NCBI GenBank assembly: GCA_937949785.1 | Contig: CALEDH010000018.1 | Coordinates: 1 to 38,473, forward strand | Direction: 5' to 3' | DNA length: 38,473 nt | From: an uncultured Sulfolobales archaeon | GTDB lineage: Archaea; Thermoproteota; Thermoprotei_A; Sulfolobales; NBVN01 | Part shown: positions 22,200 to 32,300 of the stretch, one piece after another | Layout: each line of letters begins with the position of its first letter | Numbering within the stretch: the stretch's first letter is position 1 | Translations under genes and position numbers: made by a program | Notes under the pieces: model-generated | The model's input: only the letters and a program-made list of their open reading frames with translations | Databases searched by the model: none | What the model was told of the DNA's origin: nothing

Positions 22200-24866
22200 A
22201 TGAGTAAGAGTAGGTATAGGGGTTTGCTACAATATGTTAAGGGGGGCGATGTATTAAGTGATGGTGTAATTAGGTTATGTTTCAACTCACTTAAGGTGAA
22301 TGTCTTAAAGAAATGCCACGAATCATGTAGAGTTGTTTTACGTTCGAATAAATATGAAGTTGTGAGAGATTTGGAGGGCTCCTTCTTATTAGGTTCTTAC
22401 TACTCAGGTGAGTTGGGGAGGGTCTACCTTAAGTTCTACGACGATTCTAAGGATAGGGTATATGTATGGTATGACTCCTCAGGTCATAAACCTTACTTCA
22501 TAACCGATCTCCCACCTGATAAAATTTTAAATAATAGGGGGATAACGTCAGATAAGTCGTTCCACGGTGTTGAGTTGATCGAGAAAATCGACCTATTAAG
22601 CGGTAAGAAAGTAGTATTGACGAAAATTATTGTTAAAGATCCTCAAGCAGTACCTCGTTTGAGGGAATTAGTACCTAAGGCATGGGAAGCTAAGATAAAA
22701 TACCATGATAACTACATATTCGACTTTGGATTGATACCTGGTATGATGTACGTGGTGCGTGAGGGGAGATTACAGCAAATAAGAGCCGATCTGAGCGAGG
22801 AACTCATCAATAACATTACTAATCACTTCAAAGATGAAGACCTTGAAACACTTAAATTAGCGTTTATGATGATGCCCATCTACGAATTAAGACCTCCGAA
22901 AATTAGGAGATTAGCTGTAGATATAGAGGTATTCACACCATATAGGAGTAGAATACCTAACCCAGAAGACGCTTCATACCCTGTGATAAGTATTGCCCTA
23001 ACCTCTAATGATGGACTTCAAAAGGTACTTACTTTATGGAGGCCTAATGCAGACTTCGGTGATATACGTGACTTACCTAGTGATGTAACTGTTGAGTTCT
23101 TCGACTCTGAAGAAGCTATGATTAAAGAGTTCTTCAGGGTAGTTAATGATTATCCATTAATAATCACGTTTAACGGTGATAACTTCGACCTATATTACTT
23201 AATGAATAGAGCTTTAATGTTAGGTGTAGACGTTGATTCAATACCTTTTGAGATTGTAAGAGATTTCATAGGTGTTAAACACGGCTTTCACATAGACCTC
23301 TATAAGTTCTTCAGCATAGAGGCTATCCAAAACTACGCCTTCGAAAGTAGATATAAGGAGAAAACCTTAGATGCCATAGCAAGCGCGTTATTAGGGATCT
23401 CTAAAATTGAGGTTGATACGTTTGTAAGCGACTTACCCATAGCTAAATTAGTTGCGTATAACTTCAGGGACTCCTGGCTAACTCTTAACCTAACAATATT
23501 TAATGATGAGCTTGTTTGGAAGTTAATAATCTTAATCGCGCGGCTGGCTAAGATGAGCATTGAAGACGTCACTAGGAAGAAGGTCTCAGCATGGATTAAA
23601 AACCTCATGTTCTGGGAACATAGACGTAGAGGCTATTTAATACCTAATCAGGAAGACCTACTAAGTATTAAAGGGAGGGTAGTTACAGCCGCTAAGGTCG
23701 GGGGTAAGAGGTACGCTGGCGCTATAGTCATCGACCCAATACCAGGTGTGTACTTCAACGTAGTTGTTGCGGACTTCGCGTCACTATATCCCAGCATAAT
23801 TAAGAAGTGGAATATAAGCTATGAAACTATAGATCCACCTGAAAAAAGGTGTACGAGGCTATATGAGGTTAGAGACGAGAAGGGAGATACAATCCATAAC
23901 GTATGTGTTGATAGTATAGGGATAACCGCTCAGCTCGTAGGTATATTAAGGGACTTCAGGGTTAAGATCTATAAAAGAATGTCTAAATCCCCTGACTTTA
24001 GACAAGAACTTAAGAGTTGGTATGATGTAGTTCAAAGAGCTATGAAGGTTTATATAAACGCGAGCTACGGTGTTTTTGGACACGCTAAGTTCCCATTCTA
24101 CACTCCCTCAGCTGCTGAATCCGTTACAGCCATAGGTAGGTACGTTATATTAACAACTATAGATAAGGCTAAGGAGTTAGGTCTTAAAGTCCTATACGGT
24201 GATACAGACTCCCTCTTCCTTTGGAGTCCTGATAATAATTCCCTGCAGAAGCTTAGGGACTGGGTCGCAGATAATTTCGGTTTAGAATTAGAATTAGATA
24301 AGACCTATAAATTCGTAGCATTCTCGTTGAAGAAGAACTACTTAGGCTTTCAAGACGGTGGGAACGTTGACATCAAAGGTTTGATGGGGAAGAAGAGAAA
24401 CGTTCCTAAGGTGTTACAGGAAACATTCATAGATGTAGTTAATGCCTTATCTAAGCTTAGCGACACGCCTGAAAGCATGGAAAACGTCAAAGAGTTTTTA
24501 AGGCTTAAAATACGTGACCTATACGTAAAGATGAGGGATAAGTCCTTCACCCTAGATGAGGTCGCATATAGAACCACAATAAATAAAGACCCATCAGAAT
24601 ACGTTAAGACCACACCGCCGCATGTAAAGGCAGCTAGACAATTAATTAGTAACGGTATAAACATAACACGAGGTGATGTCATACTCTACGTAAAGGTGAA
24701 ATCTAAGGATAAGGTTAAACCTATACAGCTAGCTAAGGTTGATGACATCGATGTTGACTCATACCTCGACTATATTAAATCTATATTAGACCAAGTTCTA
24801 ACACCGTTTGGCATTACGTGGGATGATATTAGCGGTATGCTTAAACTCGAGGCCTTTATGAAGTAG
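22200..24866 (+). CDS. polB: Family B DNA polymerase, PolB1 (Dpo1) type
   Basis: This is the main replicative polymerase type of crenarchaea. At 888 residues it is close to Sulfolobus Dpo1. The 3'-5' exonuclease is intact: Exo I DIEVF (Asp241, Glu243), Exo II FNGDNFD (325-330) and Exo III YNFRD (420-424). Polymerase motifs are A DFASLYPSI (525-533) followed by WNISYETID, B KVYINASYG (616-624) and C YGDTDS (666-671). The SYETI stretch after motif A is typical of the B1 group. No intein interrupts motifs A, B or C, a common site for them. It is a single-gene unit between tRNA-Arg and tRNA-Lys. Confidence 0.97.
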   Translation: MSKSRYRGLLQYVKGGDVLSDGVIRLCFNSLKVNVLKKCHESCRVVLRSNKYEVVRDLEGSFLLGSYYSGELGRVYLKFYDDSKDRVYVWYDSSGHKPYFITDLPPDKILNNRGITSDKSFHGVELIEKIDLLSGKKVVLTKIIVKDPQAVPRLRELVPKAWEAKIKYHDNYIFDFGLIPGMMYVVREGRLQQIRADLSEELINNITNHFKDEDLETLKLAFMMMPIYELRPPKIRRLAVDIEVFTPYRSRIPNPEDASYPVISIALTSNDGLQKVLTLWRPNADFGDIRDLPSDVTVEFFDSEEAMIKEFFRVVNDYPLIITFNGDNFDLYYLMNRALMLGVDVDSIPFEIVRDFIGVKHGFHIDLYKFFSIEAIQNYAFESRYKEKTLDAIASALLGISKIEVDTFVSDLPIAKLVAYNFRDSWLTLNLTIFNDELVWKLIILIARLAKMSIEDVTRKKVSAWIKNLMFWEHRRRGYLIPNQEDLLSIKGRVVTAAKVGGKRYAGAIVIDPIPGVYFNVVVADFASLYPSIIKKWNISYETIDPPEKRCTRLYEVRDEKGDTIHNVCVDSIGITAQLVGILRDFRVKIYKRMSKSPDFRQELKSWYDVVQRAMKVYINASYGVFGHAKFPFYTPSAAESVTAIGRYVILTTIDKAKELGLKVLYGDTDSLFLWSPDNNSLQKLRDWVADNFGLELELDKTYKFVAFSLKKNYLGFQDGGNVDIKGLMGKKRNVPKVLQETFIDVVNALSKLSDTPESMENVKEFLRLKIRDLYVKMRDKSFTLDEVAYRTTINKDPSEYVKTTPPHVKAARQLISNGINITRGDVILYVKVKSKDKVKPIQLAKVDDIDVDSYLDYIKSILDQVLTPFGITWDDISGMLKLEAFMK

Positions 24867-24901
24867 TACCCACTACCTGCTTGCTTGGACGTGATGTTAT
24901 G

Positions 24902-24997
<96 letters not shown>

Positions 24998-25053
24998 TAC
25001 GCACTACGAATATTAAATTACTGAGTTAATTTAAATTTTTATTTTTATGAAAA

Positions 25054-25102
25054 TCAGTACATCATCCCTTCATCACCTATTAGGCTACGTCGGCATCATC
25101 AT
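25054..25102 (-). ncRNA. C/D box sRNA (rRNA/tRNA 2'-O-methylation guide)
   Basis: On the minus strand the order is ATGATGA (C, 25096-25102), 12-nt guide tgccgacgtagc, CTAA (D', 25080-25083), 3 nt, GTGATGA (C', 25070-25076), 12-nt guide agggatgatgta, CTGA (D, 25054-25057). The total of 49 nt and both 12-nt guide lengths are what archaeal C/D sRNAs show; only D' departs by one base. A TATA-like tttaaattttt at about 25128-25138 (minus strand) lies the right distance upstream, and T/A-rich sequence follows. It sits after the stop of the hypothetical gene at 25142. Targets were not assigned. Confidence 0.78.
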
Positions 25103-25141
25103 CTTCACACTAAGATCGTATTCGATACTAAAAATTTAAAG

Positions 25142-25489
25142 TTAGATTAGGAAGTCTGGGAGTTCTGCTAGGTCTACTATGGGTATGGAGAGGTACCCAG
25201 GTTTAATGCCCTTACCGATCTCAACTCTCTCCCCACTTTCATCGCTTTTAATTAATATGTAATTACCTTCAACACCACCTAACTCATCGACGTAGTAGTA
25301 AAGTAGTGGTATTCCATGTAGGTTGAAGTAATCTCTGAAGACAGCTAGTAAGCCGTAAGCAGTCTTCCCACCATCTTTAATCCTAATTATATATGTAGGC
25401 TGCCCTAAAGCTATTACTGAGGCAGCCATCCTAGCTAAGTCATTCAAAGACTTAACACGTAGTTTAATTACCTTTCTAATTTCGTTCAC
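25142..25489 (-). CDS. Conserved-looking hypothetical protein, 115 residues
   Basis: I do not recognise this protein. It looks like a compact alpha/beta domain: IKLRVKSLNDLARMAASVIALG at the start, strand PTYIIRIKDGGKTAYGLLAVFRDYF, then IPLLYYYVDEL and a last strand pair NYILIKSDESGERVEIGKG. The C-terminus IPIVDLAELPDFLI is hydrophobic. No cysteines, membrane segments or catalytic motif are seen. The ATG at 25489 starts about 88 bp from the divergent por operon, so the two share a promoter spacer. The sRNA gene follows it on the same strand. Confidence 0.6.
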   Translation of the reverse strand: MNEIRKVIKLRVKSLNDLARMAASVIALGQPTYIIRIKDGGKTAYGLLAVFRDYFNLHGIPLLYYYVDELGGVEGNYILIKSDESGERVEIGKGIKPGYLSIPIVDLAELPDFLI

Positions 25490-25576
25490 GACGTAGCATC
25501 ACCTAAGTAAATACTTACACAAACAACATTAATATTTAAAATGACCAGCTGGAAATAATAAACTTGGTGTGAAGTT

Positions 25577-26137
25577 TTGAGTAGGTTTGAGATTAGATGG
25601 CATGGTAGAGGGGGACAAGGTATTGTGACAGCTGCTGACCTAACCGCCACCGCTGCTATTAAACTAGGATTCTACGCGCAGTCGATACCGACCTTCGGCA
25701 CCGAGAGGAGAGGTGCTCCAGTCATAGCTTATAATAGGATAGACCGTCAACAGATCCCTGAGAGGTCTCCAGTCGTTGAGCCGGATGCCGTAGTTGTAGC
25801 CGATCCACACTTACTTATAAATCCTAAACCATTAGGTGCTGGTCTAAAAAGCGGTGGTTACCTAGTAGTTAATACCGTTAAGTCAGCTAGTGAGGTTAGA
25901 GAGTTCTTTAAGAGAGATGATATTAAGATAGCCGTTGTCAATGCTACTAAATTAGCTATGGACGTGCTTAGAGCACCTATTGTTAATACCGTTATGGTCG
26001 GTGCTTTAGTATCTGCTACTGGAGTACTTACTTTAGAGTCCGTTATAAATGCTGTTAGGGATAGATTCCCGCCTAGATTAGCAGACCCCAACGCACAACT
26101 TATTAAGCAGGCCTACGAGTCTGTAAAGGTGGAATAG
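25577..26137 (+). CDS. porG: Pyruvate/2-oxoacid:ferredoxin oxidoreductase, gamma subunit
   Basis: The complex turns pyruvate (or a related 2-oxoacid) plus CoA into acyl-CoA, CO2 and reduced ferredoxin. The gamma subunit, 186 residues, opens with EIRWHGRGGQGIVTAADLTATAA, the family's glycine-rich loop, and has TFGTERRGAPVIAYNRI, both diagnostic. The start is a TTG at 25577 after ggtgtgaag, which decides the start. It is the first gene of porG-porD-porA-porB; porD starts 2 nt after its stop codon. This four-subunit order is typical of archaeal POR. Which 2-oxoacid is preferred cannot be read from this subunit. Confidence 0.95.
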   Translation: MSRFEIRWHGRGGQGIVTAADLTATAAIKLGFYAQSIPTFGTERRGAPVIAYNRIDRQQIPERSPVVEPDAVVVADPHLLINPKPLGAGLKSGGYLVVNTVKSASEVREFFKRDDIKIAVVNATKLAMDVLRAPIVNTVMVGALVSATGVLTLESVINAVRDRFPPRLADPNAQLIKQAYESVKVE

Positions 26138-26138
26138 T

Positions 26139-26453
26139 ATGAGCCTACCTGGATGGAAACAGATACCATTAGGTGCTGTGATACTAAAGCCCGGTAATAG
26201 CGTTGAGTATAAAACAGGTGAGTGGAGGACTTTAAGACCTGAGATCAATCAGGAGAAGTGCATTAGATGTAGGACTTGCTGGATGTTCTGCCCTGAAGGC
26301 GCTATACTTGAAGTTGAAGAGCCGTATAAGACTCAAGCCGGTAAGGAGTATAGATTAACCTATAAGGTCAACTACGATCACTGCAAAGGATGTGGTATAT
26401 GTGCTAATGAATGCCCTGTTAAGGCTATAACAATGATTGAGGAGGCGATCTAA
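26139..26453 (+). CDS. porD: Pyruvate/2-oxoacid:ferredoxin oxidoreductase, delta subunit
   Basis: This is the ferredoxin-like electron-transfer subunit, 104 residues. It carries two [4Fe-4S] motifs: C-x2-C-x2-C-x3-C as CIRCRTCWMFCPEG at about residues 47-60 and CKGCGICANECPVKAI at about 83-98. The electrons pass from the thiamine diphosphate site in PorB to external ferredoxin. The ATG lies 2 nt after the porG stop and its TAA touches the porA ATG, so all are translated from one message. Confidence 0.96.
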   Translation: MSLPGWKQIPLGAVILKPGNSVEYKTGEWRTLRPEINQEKCIRCRTCWMFCPEGAILEVEEPYKTQAGKEYRLTYKVNYDHCKGCGICANECPVKAITMIEEAI

Positions 26454-27635
26454 ATGGGTAAAGTACTTCCCTTAGGAGGTAACTACGCAGTAGCATATGC
26501 TGTCAAGGCATGTAAGCCAGATGTCATAACCGCGTACCCCATCTCACCGCAGACAACCATTGTTGAGAGGTTAAGCGAATTCGTAGCTAATGGTGAGTTA
26601 GATGCAGAATTCCTACACGTAGAGTCTGAGCATTCAGCGTTAAGCGTTGCTATTGGTGCTGCAGCAGCCGGTGCTAGAACGTACTCTGCAACATGTTCTC
26701 AAGGTCTGGCATTAATGAACGAACTACTCTACATAATGTCTCATGTCAGACTACCTATGGTTTTAACAATAGTTGCTAGGGCTTTATCAGCGCCTATAAA
26801 CATATGGAACGACCACAGCGACTTTATGTCAGTAATCGACTCCGGTTGGATCATGATGATGTCAGCCTCAAACCAGGAGGCCTATGACGAGATAATGCTA
26901 GCATATAGGATTGCTGAAGATCCTAGGGTCTTACTACCAGTTATCACATCAATGGACGGATACATACAGAGCCACGTAGTAGAACCTGTTGAGGTAGTAG
27001 ACGATGAGGATGTTATAAGTTTTGCACCGAAGAGGAAGTCATGGGTAACCTTAGACCCTGACAAGCCGGTGACGATGGGTGCAGTCGGAGATCCCAATTG
27101 GTACTTCGAATTCCAGCGCCAGTTATGGGAAGCGATGAAGGAGTCTAGAGCCGTATTTGACGAAGCTGTAGCCGAATTCTCTAAGAAATTCGGTAGAGAT
27201 TACTCAGCTATCGAGACATACAAATTAGATGACGCTGAAGTAGCTATAGTTGGTATGGGTAGTTTTATGGGAACCATTAAAGCATACGTAGACAGAGCTA
27301 GAAAGAATGGCGTTAAAGTAGGTACACTAAGAGTTAAGTTATACAGACCCTTCCCAAGTGAGGACATAGTTAGAGCTTTAAGTAACGTTAAGTTAGTAGG
27401 TGTTATGGACAGAGCGTTAGTCCCCGGCTCACCAACTGGTGGATTCCTACATAGTGACGTAGCATGTGCTGTTAGGCAGGCTGGGTTAGATGTGAAGACC
27501 TTAGGATACATAGCTGGATTAGGTGGTAAGTTACTAACTATGGATAACGTAAAGCAGATGGTTGATATACTACTTAAATATAAGGATGTAAAAGAAGTGC
27601 CTAAGGAGCCCTTCTTTATCGGGGTGAGAGAATGA
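26454..27635 (+). CDS. porA: Pyruvate/2-oxoacid:ferredoxin oxidoreductase, alpha subunit
   Basis: The alpha subunit, 393 residues, carries the pyrimidine-binding domain and the domain that helps bind CoA. The start GNYAVAYAVKACKPDVITAYPISPQTTIVERLSEF is diagnostic, followed by EHSALSVAIGAAAAGARTYSATCSQGLALM. WNDHSDFM and the later AIVGMGSFMGTIKAYVDRARKNGVKVGTLRVKLYRPFP mark the C-terminal half. These features favour pyruvate as substrate, though 2-oxoisovalerate is possible. The gene starts directly at the porD stop and overlaps porB by 4 bp. Confidence 0.96.
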   Translation: MGKVLPLGGNYAVAYAVKACKPDVITAYPISPQTTIVERLSEFVANGELDAEFLHVESEHSALSVAIGAAAAGARTYSATCSQGLALMNELLYIMSHVRLPMVLTIVARALSAPINIWNDHSDFMSVIDSGWIMMMSASNQEAYDEIMLAYRIAEDPRVLLPVITSMDGYIQSHVVEPVEVVDDEDVISFAPKRKSWVTLDPDKPVTMGAVGDPNWYFEFQRQLWEAMKESRAVFDEAVAEFSKKFGRDYSAIETYKLDDAEVAIVGMGSFMGTIKAYVDRARKNGVKVGTLRVKLYRPFPSEDIVRALSNVKLVGVMDRALVPGSPTGGFLHSDVACAVRQAGLDVKTLGYIAGLGGKLLTMDNVKQMVDILLKYKDVKEVPKEPFFIGVRE

Positions 27636-28582
27636 GTAAACCCCTAACAGTTTGGGATCTACCTAAGGATGAGTTCTTAGCGCCAGGACATAGGATGTGT
27701 CAGGGATGTGCAGCCGCCATAACTATCAGACACATACTTAAGGCTGCTGGTAAGGATGTAATAGTGGTAATGCCTACATGCTGCGGTGAGATTACATCGA
27801 CAGTATACCCACAGACGGCGTGGAGGGTGCCGTGGATCCATGTAGCGTTTGAGAACGCAGCTGCTGTAGCATCAGGCGTCTCCGCAGCTATCGAAGCTTT
27901 AAAGAGGAAGGGGGAGATACCTGAGGAGAAGGATATAAAGGTCATCGCCATAGGTGGTGATGGCGGTACCTTCGACATAGGCTTCCAAGCTCTTTCAGGC
28001 ACCCTTGAAAGAGGGGATAACGTCCTTTATGTATGCTACGATAACGAGGCTTACATGAATACAGGCATTCAGAGGAGCGGTGCTACACCGTTAGGAGCTT
28101 GGACTACGACAACCCCGGTTGGTAAGGTATGGCGTGGTGAGTGGAGGCCTAAGAAGAGGAAGGACTTAATCGCTATTGCGATAGCTCATAACGTACCTTA
28201 CGCAGCGACAGCTAATCCAGCGTTTCCAGTAGATCTGTATACGAAGGTTAAGAAGGCTTTATCCATTAAAGGACCTAAGTTAATACACGTCCTAAGTACT
28301 TGCGTACCTGGGTGGAGGATAGAGCCTGAGAAGGCTGTAGAGATAGCAAAACTAGCAGTACTAACTGGTATGTGGATTAACTACGAATATGAGAACGGTG
28401 TCTACAGAGTAACGACGCCAGTACCTAAGAGAAAGCCTGTTAGCGTATACTTAAGACTGCAGGGAAGATTTAGACATCTAACCGATGAGGATATTAAGAA
28501 GATACAGGAATTAGTTGACGCTGATGTCGAGAGGATTAACAAGTTAGTCGGTAAGCAGGTAATAGGTCCTGTCGAAAGTTAA
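27632..28582 (+). CDS. porB: Pyruvate/2-oxoacid:ferredoxin oxidoreductase, beta subunit
   Basis: The beta subunit, 316 residues, binds thiamine diphosphate and one [4Fe-4S] cluster. The cysteines are in HRMCQGCAAAI (C-x2-C), in PTCCGEIT and in STCVPGW. The thiamine-diphosphate motif is GGDGGTFDIGFQALSGTLERGDNVLYVCYDNEAYMNTG. The 4-bp overlap (ATGA) with porA shows coupled translation. It ends the operon; the nitrilase-like gene converges on it with 3 bp between the two stops. Confidence 0.96.
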   Translation: MSKPLTVWDLPKDEFLAPGHRMCQGCAAAITIRHILKAAGKDVIVVMPTCCGEITSTVYPQTAWRVPWIHVAFENAAAVASGVSAAIEALKRKGEIPEEKDIKVIAIGGDGGTFDIGFQALSGTLERGDNVLYVCYDNEAYMNTGIQRSGATPLGAWTTTTPVGKVWRGEWRPKKRKDLIAIAIAHNVPYAATANPAFPVDLYTKVKKALSIKGPKLIHVLSTCVPGWRIEPEKAVEIAKLAVLTGMWINYEYENGVYRVTTPVPKRKPVSVYLRLQGRFRHLTDEDIKKIQELVDADVERINKLVGKQVIGPVES

Positions 28583-28585
28583 AAA

Positions 28586-29377
28586 TCACGTAATTAAAAA
28601 CTTAATTATATTTTTTAAGTGCTTAACCACGGACTTATCCACCATAACCTTTCTTTTAATGACCTCCACTATGAAAACGCTTGGCTCAAAGCTATCGTAA
28701 ATATCTAAAACATCGCCACTGCTATTAATTAATAACGTTGGGACTAAATTAATCCCATCACCTAAATAACTGCCTAGGTTAATGATAGGTATGGAGTTTT
28801 CAACTGCTCTGCTTATTAAAATTGATTTAAGTACCTCATCCTTGGTCGTGGTCAGCCTGGGCAGCTGCACTGACAGAATCGCATCAGAACCTAAGTAATT
28901 ACACATCCTTGAGATCTCAGGGACGTTGATATCAGAACCTATTAGAGGGCATAGCTTAATTCCGTGGATATCTAAAACATCGACATCCCTGCCAGGGCTT
29001 ACATTTATGTTTAAATCATCCTCACCAAATACCTTCTTTATGTAGGATATCTTCCCCTGAGGTGTTATAAGTGCTGAAGCTAAATATTTCCTACTACCAG
29101 CCCTGTAAATCACAGGTGAGATTAATAGGTATACTACCACCTTATTACTTAAACCTAGGAACTTATTAATTAGGTCCGCCATATATGATTCATATGTAGA
29201 AAACTTCTTAGACCCTTTCATCACACCTATAAGTGGGTGTAGGTTAGCTGGTACGACGACTAGTTGAGCGCCCTTACTCTTCGAATTGATCACGAATTCC
29301 TCAACACTCTTTATGAAGTCCTTAATACCTACATCAACACTCATATGTAGAACTGCTACTGATAACTTACTACTCAA
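28586..29377 (-). CDS. Nitrilase-superfamily protein lacking catalytic Glu and Cys
   Basis: The 263-residue chain has the carbon-nitrogen hydrolase layout: LSVAVLHMSVDV, then AQLVVVPANLHP, a lysine segment ISYIKKVFG and HGIKLCPLIGSDINVPEISRM. Active enzymes need Glu-Lys-Cys. Here the Glu position (VPE) is Ala44 (VPAN), Lys114 or 115 is kept, and the Cys position (IC-x-D) is Gly147 (LIGSD). The chain should therefore be catalytically dead, with Cys143 the only nearby cysteine. Its TTG start overlaps the reverse gyrase stop (TTGA), so the two are co-translated. It might bind a ligand or partner rather than hydrolyse one. No function is known for such a pairing. Confidence 0.8.
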   Translation of the reverse strand: MSSKLSVAVLHMSVDVGIKDFIKSVEEFVINSKSKGAQLVVVPANLHPLIGVMKGSKKFSTYESYMADLINKFLGLSNKVVVYLLISPVIYRAGSRKYLASALITPQGKISYIKKVFGEDDLNINVSPGRDVDVLDIHGIKLCPLIGSDINVPEISRMCNYLGSDAILSVQLPRLTTTKDEVLKSILISRAVENSIPIINLGSYLGDGINLVPTLLINSSGDVLDIYDSFEPSVFIVEVIKRKVMVDKSVVKHLKNIIKFLIT

Positions 29378-32300
29378 GTTGGCACCTTAACTAATCCATG
29401 GTTAAGTAACTCATCATATAGTTCGTTAAGAACTTCAACATAGTCAACACTACCGTTCTCAACCATGCTCATCTTCATCTCAAGTTCTTTAGTCCTATCC
29501 TCAGATACTAGTGAACTGAAAAAGCCTGTAAGGTAGTAATATACCTTAATGCCTAATTGCGTAGGTATTAAGTACCCTCTCTTCTTACTTTCTATTACGT
29601 AATTACGTTTAAATATTGTTTCAAGGATCTTAGCGTATGTGCTGGGCCTACCTATCCTCTCCCTCTTCATAGTGCTTATCAAACTTGCCTGGTTTAATAA
29701 TTGCGTAGCACTCCTCACTACTAACTTGAAGTTATCCCTTAAAACCTCGTAGACCTTCTCAGATAGGAAGCTGCCAATCTTGAAGTATCTGTAAAACTTT
29801 GTAAACCCGTCGAAAACCAAGTCTACAATGCTTTCAAATTCTATAGGTGTGTCACTCACTTTTAAGTGTCTACCATCACTGAGGACTAGTGTAATGTTCA
29901 ACATTACTTTCTGCCTCTTAGCTATTGCAGGCTTGGACTGACTAGCTATGAATCTACTAAATACCAAGCCGTAAATGTTTAAATGATTCTTACTCAATCG
30001 CACTGTAGGTTCTAAAACACCCTCACTTACTAGTTTGAATATAGTCTCAGCATCTGCAGGCCTTGTAGGCCTTATACATTCGTGAGTACCCTCATAACTC
30101 CATACCCTAGGCATAAAGTACTCACCGAGGTTTTCACCTAGCGTATTACTCAGATATTCCCTAGCTATGGATATCCCCACATCAGAAACCTTAGTACTAT
30201 CGGTTCTGTGATAGGTTATGAAACCTGATTCGAATAGGTCTTGCAGGAACTTCATTGCCTGAGGCGCAGATATATGTAGCAGTGAAGCTATATCTGATAA
30301 TAACGTATCGGTGGTGTAGGGAGGTGGTGGACTTACCTCCTCTACACTTACATCACTACTAAGAACTTCGACTAACACCTTATCTACATCACTATTGCTT
30401 AGGTGCTCCAAGTCTTTAGGTAGCGGTATGCTGAGGTTTACACCCCTCAGATTTAATGCTAAGAACTTCTTCTTACTGCCTATGTAATCCTCATAACGTT
30501 TGACCACCCAACCAAGTACTGGGGTCTGCACCCTACCAGCACTTAAATTTCTATTAATCCCTTCACCGCACCTAGGATCTGAGGCCTGCTTTAAATTCTC
30601 CTTACAATACTTCCTCCAGAAGTCGGTTTGTAGAAGGTATGAAAGTGAGAAACCTAACCACCTATCTTCAATCCTACGGATGACCTGCGCTCTAACTAAG
30701 TTTAAGTTTATATCCCTAGGCATGTTTAAGGCGTGAAGCACTGCCCTTCTAGTAATTTCATGAAATTCAACCCTCCTTATACTCTTAGCATAAGGTCTTA
30801 AGAGCGCATGTATATCATAACTTATTTTCTCACCCTCGGTATCCGGGTCCGTCCCGATGAGGACTTCATCAACCTCATATGCTACGTTCCTCATAGAATC
30901 TATTAGCGATTTCGCATCTCTAATTGTTTGAGAACCGCATATGGGGCATTTACTAACTAATTCAGTGAATTGATACCCACATTTAAGGCATTTCTTTATG
31001 GATGCGTATATAGGCACGAATTTAAACCCATCGTCGATACCTTTATATGCCACCCCATAGACGTTCTCCACATCGGTTAGATGGTTTATCAGGTCAAAGA
31101 CATGTCCCCCACTAGCAGTTATCAGTAGAGTATACCCACCTAAGCTTACTTCATAGACTTTTAATCCGCTATAATCACGGAGACTTGGCTTGCCGAAAAA
31201 CCTTGCTATAGTCCTAGCCTTAGTAGGTGATTCTACTATAAGTAAAATAGTTATAGGTTGTGAGAACTCCCTGCCTAATTTACCGGCTTCCGACAAGCTT
31301 AGTAGTCCCTTTCTTAGGGACTTTATCAATTCCCTATCAAGGTCTACCTCACTGATTAACTTATTTAAATCCACACTACCCAGATCTTTAAATTTAAATT
31401 CGTCAATCAACCACCTAGCCTTAGATTCTAACCCATTAAGAAGTCTTAAATCATTATCAATAACTATTGAGACTCCTCTACTAATACCGCCTGGAAACAG
31501 CCTTGAAGTCCTCCCACTAGCCTGTATGTATGTAGCGATGTCGGGTAGCAGTACGTATAGATTACCTCCTTCCTCAACAACTGATATCTCACCATGCTTC
31601 TTGAGTTCCTCAATAACGTCTGACCTAGCTAAGAATTTCTGAAGCTTACCATATGCTCTGATCATATCCTTCTCTAAAGGCGTCTCAGCATCTCTAACAC
31701 CGCTTAACACTTCCCTAGCCTTGATTAGCGCCATCGGATACGCACGGATAAACCTCCTCCTCAATGTTAATATCAGTTTGTCAAGCTCGTTTTTCTCATC
31801 ACCTTCCTTAACCACCCCACGTACTACCGTGAGAAGTCTTAGCATATCTCGAGGACTTAATTCAGTAATCTTCAAAGGAACCTTATACCGTGGGACACCT
31901 ACGAACACCGCGTAACGGATTATCTCAGGTAGGTCTATACCTCTAACTAATACTCCATAGTAGGTTGCAACACCAACTAGGACTGATACCTTCCCATCGA
32001 TAAAATCGTTTATCATACTAACATTCTTACTATGCAATGCTTTAGACCTTACCCCATTCCTGTTAAGGACTTCAGCTATGTGTTCAGCGTATTCTACACC
32101 CTTATCCACAGGTACGTAGACCAGCCCACCGCTCCCAAACCGTTTGACTATGTTAACAACATGCTCTTCAATGTCATTACCCTCTGGAACATTGACGACG
32201 AGGTCGTAGATGTTCCTTAAAAACTCAGGTTTAGCCCCTATATCGAAGCCGAGTAACTCCCTAAACAACTTCACCCTAATACCTCTTGGATTCCCAGTAG

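Noticed and set aside
22200-24866. Intein in the family B polymerase
   Set aside because: Motifs A, B and C are uninterrupted and the length of 888 residues is that of an intein-free enzyme.
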